Origin: Sipunculus nudus
Lineage: Eukaryota; Annelida; Sipuncula; Golfingiida; Sipunculidae
Direction of reading: 5' to 3'
DNA: 64,000 nucleotides
Assembly: GCA_026874595.1 (NCBI GenBank)
Contig: CM049316.1
Coordinates: 45,895,695 to 45,959,694 of the forward strand
Shown in pieces: positions 38,401 through 48,064 of this stretch. A model generated the notes under the pieces. The model was not told where the DNA came from. It searched no databases and was given only the letters and a program-made list of their open reading frames with translations. The position numbers and the translations under genes were made by a program. Position 1 is the first letter of the stretch, and each line of letters opens with the position of its first letter.

Positions 38401-39037
38401 CGCCCCGGCAACCGTTTGAACAGGCCACAGACTCAGAGAGAATGGCCCCGCACGTGGTTTCTTGGCGGAGCCTGATGCCCGTCGAGTGTATGTTGACAGG
38501 CATTTGGTTGGCTGCTGGTCACATAAGCAGTTTTTTTTTTCAGCAGACAGGCCCACCACCTGGTGTTTAAGTTCATCATAAGCAGGCACCAAGAAAATCA
38601 GTAGATTCTTTAGAAGCGCAAGATTTCCGCTGCCTCGGGAGCGTATTTATATGTGTGTGTGTATGTGTGTAACAGTCAATGTGTTAAATCAGTGAATTTT
38701 TAAAGCCTGAAGTTTTCAATGAATTACAAATTACCTGATTCAATATGTAAAGAGCCTGAAAATGTCAGTGATTTTATAAATTGCCTGAGGGAATCTGATT
38801 TTACACATTGACTGTAACATATACATACATACATACATATTTATATATATAATATTCTTTTTATAATATATTATAATATATATACAATTTTAAATCGTCC
38901 TGGGAACACCCGCCTTTTCTGTAAAGCAGTTCCAGGATGGAAATGTTATAAATATTCATGCATTTCATTTAATGCCACTTACCTACGGCCGCGGCGCACG
39001 CCACCAGAAGCAACACAATGTTCATAGTACTTGCCAT
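29889..39037 (-). CDS. Ly6/uPAR (three-finger) domain GPI-anchored protein, three-exon gene
   Basis: Rebuilt by hand from three minus-strand exons: 39037-38983, 33025-32883 and 30113-29889. Intron ends are GT/AG, with phase 1 at the first junction and phase 0 at the second. The product is 140 residues. Residues 1-21 form a signal peptide (MASTMNIVLLLVACAAAVGHA) with likely cleavage after GHA. Ten cysteines follow at 24, 27, 46, 61, 65, 82, 92, 108, 109 and 114, opening with CYSC and closing with HCCSGDKCN, the C-terminal signature of the Ly6/uPAR fold. A hydrophobic tail (about 125-139) after a small-residue stretch (NGGS, 115-118) looks like a GPI-attachment signal. Such proteins sit on the outer cell surface, and relatives modulate ion channels or receptors (Drosophila quiver/sleepless type); the partner here is unknown. 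Length and intron phases fit the family. No stop or frameshift interrupts the model. Confident on fold and structure, not on orthology. Confidence 0.88.
30295..30339. other. Perfect 10-bp stem with a 25-base loop
   Basis: CAGCGGTTAC and GTAACCGCTG flank a loop rich in GCTCATC/CGCTCCG words. It lies at the start of a GC-richer island in intron 2 of the Ly6-type gene. Confidence 0.55.
30362..30730. repeat. GC-richer segment bounded by inverted GGTTTGGCCACC words
   Basis: GGTTTGGCCACCGGGCGG on the left and CCCCTGGTGGCCAAACC on the right are inverted. A 142-codon open frame starting at 30401 covers the inside and an opposing frame of 67 codons overlaps it; neither resembles a known protein and both sit in an intron. 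Possibly an old foldback transposon. No target duplication seen. Confidence 0.4.
31255..32430. repeat. Degenerate minisatellite, about 27-30-bp unit, interrupted by a MITE
   Basis: The motif CAGAGGACCATACTCCCCGT, in variants such as CCAGAGGACCGATC or ACAGAGGACCATATC, repeats through the region. Regularity is highest at 31860-32040 and 32260-32400. MITE copy 2 splits it at 32042-32255. Confidence 0.75.
32042..32255. mobile_element. MITE copy 2, 214 bp, nested in a minisatellite
   Basis: Ends CAGAAGCGGATCC and GGACCCGCCCCTG, flanked by TCCCC on both sides (32037-32041 and 32256-32260). It shares the interior of copy 1 (AAGGGGTTTTAGAC, CCTGGACCCC, TCCTGGGTTGGACC). It is longer because of added G and C runs near the left end, which can pair as a hairpin. 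Confidence 0.78.
32883..33025 (-). CDS. Ly6-type gene, coding exon 2 (N-terminal half of the domain)
   Basis: The acceptor is TTGCATTGCAG|GCCATG and the donor is GACTGCTAC|gtacgt, giving 143 nt. The exon completes codon 19 and encodes residues 19-66. It supplies the first five cysteines: CYSC, NDNC, VDC and QDC, ending in tyrosine 66. An alternative donor four bases downstream (GTAC|gtttat) would put exon 3 out of frame, so the phase-0 donor is preferred. Confidence 0.85.
35354..35406. repeat. (AT)n microsatellite
   Basis: About 26 AT repeats, inside intron 1 of the Ly6-type gene. Confidence 0.92.
35500..36020. repeat. Diverged tandem repeat, about 165-bp unit, three copies
   Basis: A shared block (CATTTGAATCTTTGACCATG, then AGGTATAGACACAATGT or a close form) occurs at about 35563, 35730 and 35891. 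Each is followed by a CATGGTT/CATAGTTT-like word, TTTCAGAT-like words, then TTAACATATT/TTTACATATT and ATGAAGTTAACCGTT-type sequence. Confidence 0.7.
36136..36884 (+). mobile_element. LTR-like interspersed repeat, copy 2 (candidate solo LTR)
   Basis: Starts TGTGACACGGG and ends CCGTGACA, the TG...CA form of a long terminal repeat. It contains a TATA-like GTATATAAAAGG near 36369 and an AATAAA at about 36720, in promoter-then-polyA order. The segment from the TATA region to the end aligns with 14030-14592. TATT occurs on both sides but one base off the ends, so the target duplication is uncertain. No internal retroelement genes adjoin it. Confidence 0.55.
38043..38080. mobile_element. Isolated transposon end with a C run, CAGTGG-type
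   Basis: CAGTGGAGGATCTAGAG and a long C run resemble the end of the 1.4-kb element at 61738. No partner end was seen within the next few kb. It lies in intron 1 of the Ly6-type gene. Confidence 0.4.
38124..38245. repeat. Tandem pair of a 62-bp unit, each able to form a hairpin
   Basis: Two nearly identical units start at 38124 and 38186. Each holds ACAGCGCTTA and TAAGCGCTGT separated by about 25 bases, a 10-bp perfect stem. One base differs between units (CTTAACC against CTTTACC). Confidence 0.8.
38672..38815. mobile_element. Short palindromic MITE-like element, 144 bp
   Basis: The left end ACAGTCAATGTGTTAAATCAG and right end are complementary at 20 of 21 bases. The inner parts also carry inverted CCTGA/TCAGG words. 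The element sits between a GT-rich tract and a CATA repeat, so a target duplication cannot be read. Confidence 0.6.
38983..39037 (-). CDS. Ly6-type gene, coding exon 1 (signal peptide)
   Basis: This exon gives 18 codons plus one base and ends at GTAG|gtaagt, an almost ideal donor. It encodes a start methionine and a hydrophobic core (NIVLLLVACAAAV). Just upstream on the minus strand, a pyrimidine-rich TTTTCGCTGACAG ends at 39050 and reads as a splice acceptor 12 nt before the ATG. A 5' UTR intron and a more distant promoter are therefore plausible. The phase-1 break just after the signal peptide is typical of secreted Ly6 proteins. Confidence 0.85.
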
Positions 39038-41400
39038 CTTGTAACAACCCTGTCAGCGAAAAGATAAAATATATTCCACAATATGTTTTATAAAGATACA
39101 CAAGCACTGTATTTCTCTAACAGGTAGAACAGGCTTGAAATGTATGACAGCTAGTGTACATGGTTAGAATAAGTTATGACACTTATCCCCAACATTCAAC
39201 ATGTCCGACATCAATAAGATTAAAAACCTCAATGTGCGTTTGTTGATGTTCCTGTTTTGTTTTCATGCAGTTAAAAGGATGTTGGTCGTATGCAGGTGTA
39301 CGTCTAAAGTTTCAAAGACGTTCGTCACCTTGATGACACAAAGGCATTAGTATTTTAAAGGGCGTGGTCACGGATTAAAAATATAAAAAAAAATTGGTAT
39401 AAAACAAATAAAATTAGACTTTTGTACCAGTCACAGGAGAGTGACGGATCTCCATCAATTCCTCCCAGTCTCCACTTTTGTGTATTTTGATCAAACGTTT
39501 TATCTATCTGTGAAAGTTGAAAAGAACTATAGTTCTGTGATACAGACATAAATTTGATCGTTGTTTCTTCAGTTTTCACAGGTGAGCTGAAAATAGTGAC
39601 GCAACGTTTCCATAATTTCCATATTATTAAAAAAGAAGTAAAGATATCATAACCTAATTAGGCGATGCACTTCTACGTTTTAAAAGACGTCTTTTCATAG
39701 AGTTATACAGTTCTTGGTTAAACAGCTTAGGAGGAGATACATGGCAACCGGATATTTGTGATATATATCACAAAGCAACAACGCGAGCTGACAGTAGGTA
39801 AAAACTGGTGATAGTAAATAAAGCGAAGTATCTTGTTAACTGATAATTACTGTATGAACTTGATATCTTAGGTAGTGAGAAAGGGCAATCTGTTTTTGAT
39901 CTTACGACCTCTACTGTTGAACTTCGACCCTATTGGCCCTGTTTTCTGTAAGAAATTAGTATGAAGTATAGTTCTGCAAAATAGAATTAAAATTTGATTG
40001 TTCCTCCTTCAGTTTTGTACGGATAAGGTGAAAATGGTGAGTCATGTTTTTTTTGTGTAATTTATATATTCTAAAAAAACGGGTTAACATATCGCTGCCG
40101 AACTTGCCAATGCTCTCGAAAATTGTGAATGACACATACCGGTTAAAGTTTCAACTTTCTAAATAAAAAAAAAGTGAGTTAAGGTTTTTAAAGTGCCCAT
40201 CTCATAACTTTTCGAATGAATGTAATTAAAAAAAATGTTGCCATATTAATGTTGGGAACCAGATTTTATAGCAGCAGTTTTATCAATTTTTTGTACCACT
40301 TATAGTTCAGAAGAATATCTGAAAAACACACTTTTTGAGGCCTGTGACCTTGAAAAAATAGTCCAAGGTCACTTAAATTAGGTCAAACTAATTGGCCCAT
40401 AGAAGTACATCCAGGGTAAAAATAAATAAAAAAGTGTTGTAATAATGAGAAAAAAAAGAAGAACATCTGCAAAAAAATGGAGATAATAATGATTTATACA
40501 AGCACCGGTGTAGCATAGCCACATACACGCACATACACATATATATGTGGACGTCATAAATTTTATCTTGGAAACAGCGTTGGGTGGAGGTGGTGTTCCA
40601 ATGAGCCGCGTATGTATTTATAGCCGTGCAAAATGAAAGGACGTTATTTTGCGCCACTCCATATCGAGATCCCTCCACTGAACAACAAGCATGGAATGAG
40701 AGGAATCTTGCATAGTAAGCATCAAGAATAAAAATATAATATACCATGTACCAGATGTTATTTACATGGATCCGTGGGTTTACCGCCAGCCTTTGATAAA
40801 AGCACCTGTCCTCGGTAACAGCTTTCAGGTAATTTTTTTCAGTGTGATGGGAAGCAGATTTTCGTTTATCTCGGGTGTTCATAACCAGTGTGGCATCATG
40901 ATCTATTTTATGACCACACCCCTTCCGCTCTTTTATATCGCTAGTCCAGGTGGTAATAAAAACTTATTAAAATTAACGTATTAATAGTTTAAGAGAAAAT
41001 GGTACCTTCTTCCTTAACTTGAAATATTAACCTAATATGTGACCTATTTAAATAAGGGTTGAAGGTTAACTTCATCAGCTGGAAGTCATCGGTGTTTCAT
41101 CGTATTTAGTTTAAATGTGCACTGAGGGAGGACGGGGATATGAGATCTTGTATAATTTTTTTTCATTAATATAATAATATGATGTTTGTTGAGGTATCAC
41201 CGGCCAATTGGTGTGATTAGTGGTGTTAACGAGATGCCTTTTGTAAGAAGGTAGTTATCTTACAATTAATTGGCAAACTAGATTATCTAGTCATTACTGC
41301 ATGATATCTATCCCCGCCAGCACCCCCCCCCCCGCCATCACACTTTCGCGAGCTTAATTTGCTTGACAAACTGTTGCTAATGACTATGAATGGCACTCGG
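39038..41400. other. Upstream side of the Ly6-type gene; no other gene recognised
   Basis: A splice-acceptor-like site at 39050 suggests a further upstream non-coding exon, which I cannot place. 39480-39620 and 39910-40050 share words (AACTATAGTTCTG, TTTGATYGTT, TTCTTCAGTTTT, GTGAAAATRGTGA) and look like an old duplication. The 164-codon minus-strand frame at 40388-40882 has no recognised motif. Confidence 0.4.
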
Positions 41401-41444
41401 ACGTTACGTGTACGTCACGTGTACGCTACGTGTACCTTTCGTGT
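41401..41444. repeat. 11-bp tandem repeat with ACGTG cores
   Basis: ACGTTACGTGT, ACGTCACGTGT, ACGCTACGTGT and ACCTTTCGTGT follow one another. The second unit holds a CACGTG E-box, and all but the last contain an ACGTG core. No gene start is seen next to it, so regulatory meaning is open. Confidence 0.75.
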
Positions 41445-41635
41445 ACTATACGGTAATGAAGTTTATATAAAAAATGGATTGCTCGATGGCTGTTATAGTA
41501 GCCCTCGACACAACTTAATCGAAATCCATTCATGATGTTTAGCGTAGAGTTTACAGATCAACGAACTAACGATCCAAGGGAAAACATAATACCTTTCTGG
41601 TGGAATATAATAACTTTGATTTAAACCCTAGTAAC

Positions 41636-42134
41636 TTTAGGGATGCAAGGTATTATCGACATATCAGTATATCGTGATACGTATATTGCGATTCGCTATA
41701 TCGTTTCATATATCGATATTTTTCCAAACGAGACTGAAAATGATTTATTGTAGTAGAAATAATGTGACAAATTTAGATATCTAAATTAGTGTCGATTAGA
41801 TTGAGGTTGACAGCCCATGTGAACCTCAACCTTGTCGATAATTCAGTTTGTTGGGCAGAAAAGTTCAATTTGGCTTAATAGACCATATGATCAAATGTTC
41901 GCTTGGGCCATTTGTATGTTTGCTTGACGCATGTTAGGATTCTCGGAGTATTTTTTTATTCATTAATTTTGCCATATTTCCTGTGTGAAATTTACTGATC
42001 TGCATGTAATCTAATTTTTTTTTAATGTTTTGTAAAGGAGATAATGAAATTATCAAAATACGTATCGCAGTACGCTCACACATATCGCAATAAATTGCAA
42101 TACGGAAATTGTCGGCGATACCCATGCAGCCCTA
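41636..42134. mobile_element. hAT-like non-autonomous element (about 0.5 kb)
   Basis: The left end TAGGGATGCAAGGTATTATC and the reverse complement of the right end, TAGGGCTGCATGGGTATCGC, form inverted repeats. Both subterminal regions are rich in ATATCG/CGATAT words. Flanks CTAGTAAC (41628-41635) and CAAGTAAC (42135-42142) agree at seven of eight bases, which suits an 8-bp duplication, with two extra T at the left end. No transposase frame is present. Superfamily placement comes from end sequence and duplication length only. Confidence 0.6.
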
Positions 42135-42142
42135 CAAGTAAC

Positions 42143-45100
42143 CCAGTGAATTGACTGTGGAGGCTGCGGATCGCAAACAGGCACGGAAACATTACGCTCG
42201 AGCCTAGCCACCGAGAACATGGGTAAAATGGTGAGCTGCTGTATAGCTTTGGGGTCATTAGGTTAAAAGCTGGTAGGCATCGACCAGGGAATGATTCATG
42301 CCCTGCCCGCACTGGATCTGCTGCCGGCACAGTGACCCAGGAGTAGTGAAGAAAATGTCTTTAATGACATGATCTTATGAAGTTTGTAAAGGATCATAGT
42401 GCAAAATGCGGCTCTGTGTATTTTATTTTGCATTTACCGGCTTTTGTTTTACTTCCCAGGGTGTTTTGGTCAAAAATCGAGGAGTGCACCCTACACACGT
42501 CCTGTATGCCGGCGGTTTTAAAGCAGTCAAATCCAAATTGTATACGATTTAAAATGTAAGTTCAGCTGCAGCAGACTCAGCTCTTATTTGATGCTCTTCA
42601 TTAGATGCTCTTATCAGATACATCAGATGAAATATGGTGTAAAATATGTTTTTTTTTAATCTTGTCTGAAAAATGGAAATCCAAAGAACTGGGAAAATAT
42701 TCTTCATAAAACTTTCTCGAACAAGAATGTGTTGGGCCTGGTAAAACTCAGTTTGGTCGGAGCTTGACATGTTACAGGTCCCACTACTTCTTACCGCTCC
42801 TCTGTCTGTTAAGACCCAAATCAAACCGTTTTGTATAAAACCTTTATGCATTTATGGCTGACTGGCTCCAGTCAATTAGGAAATGTTCATTTTGGGGAAA
42901 TAAATAATTTAATATTTTACAACTGCCTTTATTATATTATAATGCATTGGAAACTTTACCTTGATTCGATGATACCCTGATTTAAAGTTATTCGAGACAC
43001 ATTTTTGCCTTCGGGTTTAGTCATAGCAAAAATTAGTTTCCGGAAGAGCAAAGAACGCAATTGTGTAAATAGGATATCTTAGAAAAATAAAGATAAACTT
43101 AGATTAAGTTACATGATTTCCGTCTTGACGCGTTCGAGGTCATAGGGACGGCCATTTTGAATATACATGGATGTTGACGGCGAGGGAAACGGGAAGAGGT
43201 CAAGGACACAGGAGCCAGGCCAGACTAGACAGATCTGGGCAGAGGGTGTGTTACGTAAACTGTTTACTGAATTTCATTACATTCCTCAGACATTTCTCGG
43301 CAAGATGCAACCCCTGTTGTGTCCGTGTCAACTATATTACATGCCCGTATATTTAGCTTAGCCATGGGTGTTTAATTTATTGTGTTGACATGCCCCATTT
43401 GGCCCATCTATCCACAGTATTTACAGACCATACGGGCGCAAGATCAGTCAACTGTTCGGTGGTGCCGTATATATGCACAGCTTTATTTTCACAGCTGCCA
43501 GCCCTCTGATTCGCCTCGGCTCCATGTGTAGCGCCTGAGTACAACCCTTAGTGGCCCAAAACTTCTATAAAGTATTAAGGTAACGGAAGTCCTAGGTTGG
43601 TTTTTTCCCGGGGATGCAAGGGACAGATGTCTTTGCCTCGTCTTTGTATATCTTACAGCACTGATGATGAGCAATTATGATTGGTGCAATGCAATTCTGG
43701 ATTGCTAAATCCGATACAGAATATGATATTCAGGGTACATTAACATCAAATTCAATCATCAGTGACATGGAAGATGAAGGCCACCTTAGTATTCGATGTA
43801 ATATTTAGAAGTCCAAGGTTGGACGTTCACGTTTTGATCGTCGTATCAAAGAGCCACAGTTACTACGAAGCAAATGAACATTTTAATATTCTTCTCATAC
43901 TCACAGTTATAAACAAATTATAAGCATACATTTCCCGCCTAGCACTAGAAAAATAGAAAACATAAAGCTTGCCATCCGTTAGACTTTTTTTACATTACTT
44001 TCAATATATAGAGTGATATCAAAGGACGTACTGTTACATTTTCGTACATCCCCCACGTAGTCGTTATACACTGCAGTCAGTCCAGATCTCCTCCGTTTTA
44101 ACCGCTACTTTATTAAGCAAGTTTTTCAGGGTCTCAACCCCAGGGCTGGCACAGTGCAAAGAATCAGACCAATTAGAGCGAGTCATTGGTCTGATTACAA
44201 TTCTTTGACATGTACGAAGCCTGGAGGAGAAGATAATAGAATCTTGCTTTAGGCTACACCGCAGTTTTTACAGCGACAGAGCTGCAGGATTTAACCGCGG
44301 CGTGAGGAGTGTACATTTTGGAGGATCTTTACCCCACTAAATTCTGGCTAACCCACTAAGGTTTGCAACTCTCCGGGTTCTGAACCAGAGTGAAAACACA
44401 GCGTCCCGCAGCAAAATGAAAATATAATTTTAGAAGCTTTCTTTGAACGTTCTACAAGGAATTCGTTTATTGCTCGACCCCAACGTGACAAGCACTGGGC
44501 AGTATTAGTGCAGAAATTGATTTCCATGACCCGAAAGTACCCAAAAGAAACGTGGATAGTTTAAGGTTATGAATATTGATAGACCTAGTGTGTTACATCA
44601 TGCATCTCAGTTCGGGGAATCACAAATGTTCATCAATACCAATTAACTTTACAACCTTTTCTTTCCAAAAGTAATGGGTGTTAATTTTCGTCTCCGTTTT
44701 CGTCTGGTGTAAAATAATTATTTTTTTACAGATGATGTCAAAATGATCATGATTCAATTTTCACGTGAGCTTATGGAATAAATTGCTTGGATTAATTTTG
44801 ATTGGCTAATGATCATAAACTTCCATCATGGAGTTAAAAAAATTAAACTCTTACTATTTGTGAAAATTTTAAATAGACAAATTCTGATTTCATTCGGGAT
44901 CATTAATTTACTTAAAAATGACACAATTGTTTAAACGGAAGCTTTATGGAAATAATTCACACTGAACTTAGGTGTTTTGTTCATGTCACGTATGAGGAAA
45001 ATTCAGAGCACCAGACGTTATTTAGTGCAGCTGGGTCAGTGGTTTGGACTGGATTCACATTGTTAATTACCAAGCAGGAACATGGGGTCCTTTATCGATC

Positions 45101-45212
45101 TGACTGTGCAAACAATTGTTAAGTTCAAAAACAGGTCAAGTGAAGCTCATCTGAATCCACTGGAGTGGAAAATAAACAATCGGCCCGTCTTGCATCAAGT
45201 GCTCCTGTCACA
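42143..45212. other. No gene recognised
   Basis: Mostly unique AT-rich DNA with one hairpin (44157). Several 60-100 codon frames on both strands overlap one another and have no protein-like pattern. Confidence 0.4.
44157..44207. other. Strong imperfect hairpin
   Basis: The left arm CAAAGAATCAGACCAAT pairs with ATTGGTCTGAT and AATTCTTTG on the right arm, with a six-base bulge (between the two blocks) and an 11-base loop. No known RNA family recognised. Confidence 0.6.
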
Positions 45213-45850
45213 AACGATTGTTACATGTCTATGGCATTTTATTATGTACATGAAAAACGAGATTGTTACGATTTTATGTCATTTTGTTATGTTCATGTAA
45301 AAACTAGATTGTTACGAGTTTATGTCGTTTTGTTATGTTCGTGTAAAAACTAGATTGTTACTTGTTTATGTCATTTTGTTATGTACTTGAAAAAAACAAG
45401 ATTGTTAGGTGTTTATGGCTTTTTGTTATGTATATAAAAAAAGAGATTGTTACGAGTTTATGTCATTTTGTTATGTACTTGAAAAAAAAAACGAGATCGT
45501 TATGAGTTTATGTCATTCATGTACATGAAAAAAAACGAGGTTGTTACGATTTTATGTCATTTTGTTATGTACATGAAAAAACGAGATTGTTACGAGTTTA
45601 TGTCATTTTGTTATGTACATGAAAAAAACGAGGTTGTTGCGATTTTTTTGTCATTTTGTTATGTACATTAAAAAACGAGATTGTAACGAGTTTATGTCAA
45701 TTTGATATGTACATGAAAAAATGAGGTTGTTATGATTTTATGTCATTTTGTTATGTACATGAAAAAAAAAATGAGGTTGTTACGATTTTTTGTCATTTTG
45801 TTATGTACATGAATAAAACGAAATTGTTACGGGTTTATGTAATTTCATGT
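45213..45850. repeat. 46-bp minisatellite, about 14 copies
   Basis: The unit carries ATTGTTACGAGTTTATGTC, then ATTTTGTTATGTACATG, then an A run and CGAG. It starts near 45217 and recurs every 43-51 bp to about 45823. Length varies mostly in the A run, as expected from slippage. Short frames through it are artefacts. Confidence 0.9.
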
Positions 45851-47660
45851 GTGCAAAATTAATATTAATTATACCCTAATCCACCTTCTTTAAGTCTGAA
45901 AAATCAGATTCGTTAGTGTTTTTTTTTTATTTTACTCAAAATCGTAGACGTGCATGGTATGAGGCACAAAACAAATATACTGAAAGACAAAAGATATTAC
46001 CATTTCCAAACTTACATGAAGTTTAAGGTGTCATTATCAAATACATATTAAATGAACAATTTACAGAACATTGACCTCATTTCAATCATATATAATTACA
46101 CATTAAGTAATACACAAGATTATTATATTCAAAAGCAGACCTATCTATGAGGTGATTAGTTCCATCCATATGGTAATAATAAAGTTTATTTTCTTCTTAG
46201 TTCTCAAAATAAATATATCCAAAATATATATTGAACGTTGACATTTCTAACTACAAAAATGATCATAAGATCGTTCTTTAAAACGTTTAATATCTAATAA
46301 AATAAGGCTTCTATGAATTAAATAAAAACAGAACAGAGTCCTGTGATGCCTAAAAAACCTCTCTGTCCGTTTTTCTGGGGCCTGTAAAGCCCTTAAATAG
46401 GTCCCTAAATCTGACTAACCAACCAGATACTTGGATTAAAGCTACTGAATATTATAATCCTGACCTAAAACCACCATTAAAATACTGTCCATTCAGAACT
46501 AAGGAAAGTCCTGACCATCCATATAATCTAAATATATCAACAATATGAATTTACATTAAGTCTTATATAAAATGACAAATCTGCATGTTTGATAGGTGAA
46601 GCTGACAAACTAAAGATCAAGATGCTCGGTGGAGGGGCAATGTTAAACATTCCTGAACACTGACCATCACTCAAATTGAACCCCTGTCATCACAGGGACA
46701 GGGTGACCAGCCGGTGTCCAGCAAAGGGTCATCTGCGCTCTAGGGGTAAAAGATTCTACTAACATGCCTGTACTTAATGAACCTTTATACTAAGCTAAAT
46801 TGAAGAGTACCAAGAATTTATAGTTATTTGGTCCAATAATCACCATAATCATAAAAATAATAACATGGCATGGTGTATGCATACACCGTCGATTTGAGCA
46901 CTTGTGTGTATTTGATGAGGGACCCCTAAATACCATAAATACCTCATTAATTAAAAATGTAATGTTACATGCAGTACAAATATGTGTCATGATTTTATGT
47001 CATAGCCGCCCGACATCAGTTTTACCGTCATCGGTTCATACGCCACTTCGGTTTAGGTGTTTCTTCAGTGCACTATGTTATTATGTTATTATGCCATATT
47101 ATGTTATTAATATGTTATTATGAGTTTGTGAAACAGTCAAACTAAGGTATATGACAATTAAAATAATGATATTTGACTTACACGTGAACGTAGACCCCTA
47201 AACATGCTGACTAAAGTATAATTATCATGCACGTATCAAAAGCATATTCTCTTTCTGGACACCTGTGGGATGTGTGCTGTGGGCTGTGTGTTGTGGGCTG
47301 TGGATTGTTCGAAAGCTCCTATAGTCCGTCATTTAGGGATAACAATTGTTATATTCGAGACAGTAACGATCTTGGTATAAAGCCTTCCAGATTACGTCTA
47401 CAAATAATACACCTCACCCAGTTGTGTGAGATATTCAAAAATTTTAATTTTCACACCAATTTCTATATTTGCAAGGTTATCGATACAATTTTATTATATT
47501 AAAATTAATTACTTATAGACAGGTTATTCACCATTATAGCTTTCGAAGCACAGATTGGACCATCAACGAGACTATCAGCCACACAAGTTAGCCACAGGCT
47601 ATGACTTGTGTTTAGTTTCGCAGCTTCTCGGCGGTTAGCCCACCGGATTTAGTTCAGAAA
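45851..47660. other. No gene recognised
   Basis: Very AT-rich; a short TTATTATG tract at 47075-47120. Nothing else stands out before the SINE. Confidence 0.4.
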
Positions 47661-47674
47661 CCTAGTGGCTCAGA

Positions 47675-48050
47675 CCGGCTTCTGTGGCTCAGGGGTAGAG
47701 CAGGGGACTCAAAGCGCTAGCCGGGAGATCGTGAGGCGGTGAGCTTGTTCAAGGTGGGCCCCGAGGCTAAATGGGGAGACTTTGCCAAACAGTCGTGTTT
47801 CACTCACAAAACGAGTGCGCCTTCCGGGGGTTCCTCGGTTTTATGACCAGGCAATGGTGATGACACCCACCCAGGGCCCACAGGAGTGGTAGGCTACACC
47901 GTACCTGGTTGACACCAGGATAAACTAGTGTAAGCTCCTATCACGTAGTCCAAAACCGGAATGGAACCCTGCAGATTTACATACCACATATTTAAGTAAG
48001 CATCAGTAAAATGGAGCCGGTTAGCTCCACCAAAAAAATCTTTAAAAAAA
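47675..48050 (+). mobile_element. tRNA-derived SINE, complete with target duplication
   Basis: The head has an A-box-like TGGCTCAGGGGTAGAGC at 47684-47700 and a looser B box around 47750 (GTTCAAGGTGG), spaced as in a tRNA-related promoter. A unique body of about 280 bp follows and ends in an A-rich tail (CAAAAAAATCTTTAAAAAAA). The flanks CCTAGTGGCTCAGA (47661-47674) and CCCAGTGTCTCAGA (48051-48064) match at 12 of 14 positions, a target-site duplication of LINE-mobilised type. The SINE family is not identified. Confidence 0.75.
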
Positions 48051-48064
48051 CCCAGTGTCTCAGA

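Larger units (their letters stand above)
33026..38982 (-). other. Intron 1 of the Ly6-type gene
   Basis: About 5.96 kb, phase 1. It holds a loose two-copy repeat at 33260-33510, an (AC)n tract at 33527-33545, an (AT)n microsatellite at 35354-35406, a three-copy 165-bp tandem repeat at 35500-36020, an LTR-like element at 36136-36884, a poly-C transposon end near 38043, a duplicated hairpin unit at 38124-38245 and a palindromic MITE-like element at 38672-38815. I see no coding exon inside it. Confidence 0.8.

Noticed and set aside
40388-40882. 164-codon minus-strand open frame, among the longest in the window
   Set aside because: No domain, signal or splice context, low-complexity composition and overlap with an opposing frame; length is within chance in 64 kb once AT-rich bias and clustering are allowed for.
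47675-47770. Functional tRNA gene
   Set aside because: The A box is good, but the B box is weak, the cloverleaf arms do not pair and a SINE body and tail follow, so it is a tRNA-derived SINE head.
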